Below the pieces are notes generated by a model. The model saw nothing but the letters and a program-made list of their open reading frames with translations. It was not told where the DNA came from and did no database searches. The position numbers were made by a program, and so were the translations under genes. Positions 38,802 through 41,986 of a stretch of DNA of 41,986 nucleotides are shown here, in pieces. This DNA comes from Psychrobacter piechaudii. GTDB lineage: Bacteria > Pseudomonadota > Gammaproteobacteria > Pseudomonadales > Moraxellaceae. The stretch lies in the NCBI RefSeq assembly GCF_900162825.1, contig NZ_FUGE01000080.1, forward strand, positions 1-41,986, read 5' to 3'. How positions within the stretch are numbered: position 1 is the first letter of the stretch; every line of letters starts with the position of its first letter.

Positions 38802-40055
38802 ATGCAAAACCAGATTTTTGAACTACAATACGCTCTCGACACTTTCTATTTCTTAATGTGCGGCGCCTTAGTCATGTGGATGGCGGCTGGCTTTGCCATG
38901 TTAGAAGCAGGCTTGGTTCGTGCCAAAAACACCACTGAAATTTTAACCAAAAACGTTGGCCTATTTGCCATCGCTTGTACCATGTATTTGATGTGTGGCT
39001 ACCACTTCATGTATGACGGCGGCTTCTTCTTAAGCGGTATCTCTGGGGGCGAAACCCTTGTGAAAGATGCTTTGGCCGCTTCAGCCACCAATGGTTTCGA
39101 TGGCGATGCGGTTTATTCACAAGCCTCTGACTTTTTCTTCCAAGTGGTATTCGTCGCCACCTGTATGTCTATTGTTTCTGGGGCGGTAGCGGAACGCATG
39201 AAGCTGTGGGTATTCTTCGCCTTTGCGGTAGTGATGACCGGCTTTATTTATCCTATGGAAGGTAGCTGGACTTGGGGCGGTAATCCCGTACCCTTCATTG
39301 GTGAGCTTAACTTTAGCGACTTTGCAGGCTCTGGCATTGTACATATGGCTGGTGCGTCAGCGGCGTTGGCCGGCGTGTTATTACTCGGGGCTCGTAAAGG
39401 TAAATATGGTAAAAATGGTGAAATTCGCGCCATCCCTGGTGCCAACCTGCCTCTAGCCACTCTGGGTACCTTTATCCTATGGATGGGTTGGTTTGGCTTC
39501 AACGGCGGTTCGGTGCTGAAGCTGGGCGATATTAACAGTGCCAACTCAGTGGCTATGGTGTTCTTAAATACCAATGCTTCAGCAGCAGGCGGTGCTATCG
39601 GTGCTCTACTGCTTGCCCGTATTATCTTTGGCAAAGCGGATTTAACCATGCTATTAAACGGGGCCTTGGCTGGTCTTGTGGCCATTACTGCAGAGCCATT
39701 AACCCCTACTCCGGTGCAAGCCACTTTATTTGGTTTAACCGCTGGTGTCTTGGTAGTGTGCTCAATCTTAGCTTTAGATAAAATGAAAATTGACGATCCT
39801 GTCGGTGCTATCTCTGTGCATGGTGTGGTCGGTCTATTTGGGGTATTAATCGTACCGGTCACCAATGCAGATGCCACTTTCTTAGGTCAGCTTGGCGGTG
39901 CAGCCGTTATCTTTGTTTGGGTATTTAGTGCAAGCTTAATCGTTTGGGGTATCTTAAAAGCTGTGGTGGGATTACGTATCTCTGAAGAAGAAGAGTATGA
40001 AGGCGCAGATTTATCAGAATGTGGCCAAGAAGCTTACCCTGAGTTTGTAAACTAG
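38802..40055 (+). CDS. amtB: Ammonium transporter AmtB
   Basis: Inner-membrane ammonium channel of the Amt/Rh family, 417 residues with 11 helices. The conserved DFAGSGIVHMAGASAALAG carries the Asp and first pore His, and SVHGVVGLFGVL carries the second pore His. GRxxN-like AEAGLVRAKNTTEIL in the N-terminal part is typical. No cleaved signal peptide is visible, unlike E. coli AmtB. It is 107 bp behind glnK with AAGGGGGA upstream and ends at a terminator. Confidence 0.95.
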   Translation: MQNQIFELQYALDTFYFLMCGALVMWMAAGFAMLEAGLVRAKNTTEILTKNVGLFAIACTMYLMCGYHFMYDGGFFLSGISGGETLVKDALAASATNGFDGDAVYSQASDFFFQVVFVATCMSIVSGAVAERMKLWVFFAFAVVMTGFIYPMEGSWTWGGNPVPFIGELNFSDFAGSGIVHMAGASAALAGVLLLGARKGKYGKNGEIRAIPGANLPLATLGTFILWMGWFGFNGGSVLKLGDINSANSVAMVFLNTNASAAGGAIGALLLARIIFGKADLTMLLNGALAGLVAITAEPLTPTPVQATLFGLTAGVLVVCSILALDKMKIDDPVGAISVHGVVGLFGVLIVPVTNADATFLGQLGGAAVIFVWVFSASLIVWGILKAVVGLRISEEEEYEGADLSECGQEAYPEFVN

Positions 40056-40097
40056 TCACTATTATTAATTAATCAGTAGTTAATATAGTAAAAAAAC

Positions 40098-40127
40098 AAA
40101 AAAGGAGCCTTAGCGCTCCTTTTTTTG
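40098..40127. terminator. Terminator behind amtB
   Basis: AAAAAAGGAGC pairs with GCTCCTTTTTT around a six-base loop, 43 bp behind the amtB stop. It serves amtB and possibly the convergent ycgN-like gene. Confidence 0.9.
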
Positions 40128-40143
40128 GTATTTAGCTTAGAGC

Positions 40144-40641
40144 CTACGCCTGTATCCAGCGCACAATACGCTCCTCAAGCTCCTCTTCACTGACCTGCCT
40201 CTCACTAATACAGCGCCCTGCCACACCCACCCCTGCCTCACGCATTCCTTGTTGGGTCAGCTCAATATCTTGGGTCAATAATAGGTGCCAGTCAGGTAAG
40301 CCTTCGCCCAAATATATCCTTTTATAGGCACAGTTGCTCGGCAGCCACATCATGTCTGGTAATTTATCCGCGGTTAAAGACACACATTCAGGCACAAACT
40401 GCTGACGATTCTCATAGTTTGAGCAATAGCCCGTGCTACAATCGAGCAGCTTACACGCCACATCCGTGTATTCCACTTCATAAGGCGAGTCAGGATCATC
40501 CAAAAATTTCTCCAGACAACAGCCGCCACAGCCATCACACAAAGCCTCCCATTCCGCTGTCGTCAGCTGCTCTAGGGGATATTTTTCCCAGAAATTTGCT
40601 CTTAACTGCTCATCACCCACAATAATTCCTCGATTTGTCAT
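40144..40641 (-). CDS. YcgN family cysteine-cluster protein
   Basis: 165 residues with the UPF0260/YcgN pattern: FWEKYPLEQLTTAEWEALCDGCGGCCLEKF with a CxxCxxCC cluster, then DVACKLLDCSTGYCSNYENRQQFVPECVSLT. The Cys set is like that of the CxxCxxCC family, which probably binds metal or an Fe-S cluster, but no reaction is established. It is monocistronic, convergent with amtB. Confidence 0.88.
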   Translation of the reverse strand: MTNRGIIVGDEQLRANFWEKYPLEQLTTAEWEALCDGCGGCCLEKFLDDPDSPYEVEYTDVACKLLDCSTGYCSNYENRQQFVPECVSLTADKLPDMMWLPSNCAYKRIYLGEGLPDWHLLLTQDIELTQQGMREAGVGVAGRCISERQVSEEELEERIVRWIQA

Positions 40642-40964
40642 TTAACCTGTAACTTAGCTATTTTCTTGTTAACTAATTCCTTTGCCTCAAGCTATCTCTG
40701 AGGCCGCTACCTAAGCAATAGACAGCAGACTAATAGATTAGGCTCTGGGAATCAACACAAACCGACAGCAAGCTGTAAAGCCTGTTCACATTTCTTAAAT
40801 CGAAACTGGCGGGTATCTTTGTTATGTTATTAGAAGTGAAATCCAAAGCCCTCATTATAAAGGGCTATGAATAACTATAAACGGCCATAAACGATCATGA
40901 GCCGGCTTTTATAAAGCTTATTCTATAAAAAAAACGAATCCATAAATCAATAAGGACATAACCG
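40642..40964. other. Gene-free spacer between ycgN-like and dienelactone hydrolase genes
   Basis: 323 bp with no gene. AGCCCT (40847-40852) and AGGGCT (40861-40866) form a small hairpin without T run. It must contain two divergent promoters, but none is clear by eye. Confidence 0.4.
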
Positions 40965-41702
40965 ATGACTATTAAAACATACGAAATCAAAACCACTGCT
41001 GACTATGGCATGGAGCTAATCAGCTATATTGCGCTTCCAGAGAATGCCAGTGATGAAAACTCAGTGCCAGGCATCTTAGTTGCCCCAGAATGGTGGGGCG
41101 TGGTTGAGCACCCCCGTAAAGTCACTGAACGCTTAGCTGAAGCTGGATTTGCTGCTATTGCCATGGATGTCTATGGTGAAGGCAAGCTGACCACAGATGC
41201 GGCCCAAGCCAATGAGTGGATGACGCAAATGCTAAATGACCAAGATAAATTAATGGGTCGTTGCCGTGCGATATTAGATGACTTTGCCGACCAGCTTCCC
41301 GTTGATGGCAATCGTTTGGGGATAGCTGGCTATTGCTTTGGCGGTAAAATTGGTTTAGATATGGCCCGTGAAGGCATGCCTCTTAAAGCTGTCGCCACCT
41401 TCCACGGTAATCTATCTCCGAAGCAGCCGGCTGAAAAGGGCAAATTCAATGCTAAAGTTTTGGTAGCTCATGGTCGTGATGACAGTATGGTTTCAATGGA
41501 GGATGTTGAGAGCTTCAAACAAGAAATGGACAATGCCGGCGTCGATTACACTGTGGATGTCTATGACAATGCTAAGCACGGCTTTACCAATCCAAATGCT
41601 GACAAACGTGCTGCGGATAATGGCGTGGACTTAGGTTATAACGAAGCTGCAGCCACTGAAAGCTGGGACAAAATGATTGCCTTTATGCGTGACACGCTGT
41701 AA
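40965..41702 (+). CDS. Dienelactone hydrolase family protein
   Basis: 245-residue alpha/beta hydrolase. The catalytic triad is visible: Cys124 in AGYCFGGKIG, Asp172 in HGRDDSM and His205 in AKHGFTNP. APEWWGVVEHPRKVTERLAEAGFAAIAMDVYGEGK holds the oxyanion and active-site Glu region typical of DLH. Family members hydrolyse dienelactones or related esters; the true substrate is not known and no chlorocatechol genes are nearby. AAGGACA precedes the ATG. Confidence 0.9.
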   Translation: MTIKTYEIKTTADYGMELISYIALPENASDENSVPGILVAPEWWGVVEHPRKVTERLAEAGFAAIAMDVYGEGKLTTDAAQANEWMTQMLNDQDKLMGRCRAILDDFADQLPVDGNRLGIAGYCFGGKIGLDMAREGMPLKAVATFHGNLSPKQPAEKGKFNAKVLVAHGRDDSMVSMEDVESFKQEMDNAGVDYTVDVYDNAKHGFTNPNADKRAADNGVDLGYNEAAATESWDKMIAFMRDTL

Positions 41703-41746
41703 TAGCTAAGTACTATCGATCAGCAGTAACCAATAACATTCTATCC

Positions 41747-41986
41747 TTGACTTCCTCCCCTCGCTAAACCGAGGGGATTCCTACAGCTAGACGGTCAAGC
41801 CCGACCGCGAGGATGTTCTTAGCGGCATTGATATCTCTATCATGCCATGTGCCACACTCAGCACAAGCCCATCCTCTTATTCGCAAACCTGCTCTACCCT
41901 CAAGCTACTGTCACTTATTTTAAGGCAGTACGAGCAGGTCTGGGTAGTGTAACTCTCATTTACGATCTCAAGCTGACAACCTGCAT
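41747..41986 (-). mobile_element. Right end of an IS200/IS605-type (tnpB) element
   Basis: The element runs off the window. Its right end has a subterminal hairpin CCCCTCG / CGAGGGG (41757-41763 and 41770-41776) and then TTGA at 41747-41750 (TCAA on the element strand), the usual right-end tetranucleotide of this group. Whether tnpA is present cannot be seen. Confidence 0.75.
41764..41986 (-). pseudogene. tnpB 3' part with a frameshift
   Basis: Reading leftwards, one frame gives [18 protein letters not shown] with the first Cys pair of the zinc ribbon. The next part, [31 protein letters not shown], has the second Cys pair and the catalytic HDRD-N motif. It lies in another frame and continues to [14 protein letters not shown] and a stop at 41764-41766. 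The shift is near 41903-41908 and looks like one missing base. The C-terminus is that of TnpB, an RNA-guided nuclease and ancestor of Cas12. The 5' part is outside the window. Confidence 0.8.

Noticed and set aside
39248-39877. A 209-codon frame antisense to amtB
   Set aside because: Composition (Pro/Ala/Thr/Lys-rich) is that of an antisense shadow of a membrane protein gene; no motif or start signal.

Overview
The window looks like chromosomal DNA of a gamma-proteobacterium of the family Moraxellaceae, most likely Psychrobacter. The evidence is a BfmR/BfmS pair of the type known in Acinetobacter, the protein styles and gene sets, AT-rich spacers in an otherwise moderate-GC sequence, and IS982 and IS200/IS605 fragments at the two edges. 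Species assignment is an inference from recognised families; no search was run.

Layout. 1-231: 5' end of an IS982-type insertion sequence. 367-3940 (+): BolA-like protein, SirB2-like membrane protein, a small lipoprotein, a FabF-type ketoacyl-ACP synthase and a Glu-rich protein. 3977-5821 (-): uvrC. 6003-7997 (-): a tiny membrane protein and a DUF3360-like transporter, separated by a long imperfect inverted repeat. 8283-10727 (-): the rpsP-rimM-trmD-rplS operon, divergent from an EnvZ-like histidine kinase (10848-12299, +). 12485-15188 (-): bfmR and bfmS with a terminator between them. 15553-23897 (-): a complete F1Fo ATP synthase operon atpIBEFHAGDC with unusually wide, hairpin-bearing spacers, a MITE-like element behind atpC and a tnpB fossil between atpI and atpB. 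24224-27813: zinc uptake locus, znuA (-) divergent from zur-znuC-znuB (+) around a perfect Zur-box palindrome. 27882-30324 (+): CpdA-like phosphodiesterase, dksA, gluQ. 30481-33355 (-): murD-ftsW. 33885-36388 (+): a SulP-family anion transporter followed by a tandem universal stress protein. 36454-37902: tandem repeat, a cytosine deaminase 3' remnant and an MFS transporter (-). 38356-40055 (+): glnK-amtB behind a sigma54-like site. 40144-40641 (-): YcgN-family protein. 40965-41702 (+): dienelactone hydrolase. 41747-41986 (-): 3' end of a frameshifted tnpB.

Most of the window is housekeeping: ATP synthesis, translation and tRNA modification, DNA repair, cell wall synthesis and division, zinc homeostasis, ammonium uptake and envelope stress signalling. 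I saw no defence island, prophage, CRISPR array, rRNA or tRNA gene, and no clearly new multigene system. The less ordinary material is non-coding: the repeated presence of a distinct hairpin in nearly every wide spacer of the atp operon, a small transposon-like insertion that appears to have separated atpC from its terminator, two IS605-type right ends (one a fossil inside the atp operon), a 170-bp inverted-repeat element and a 46-bp perfect palindrome used as terminator.
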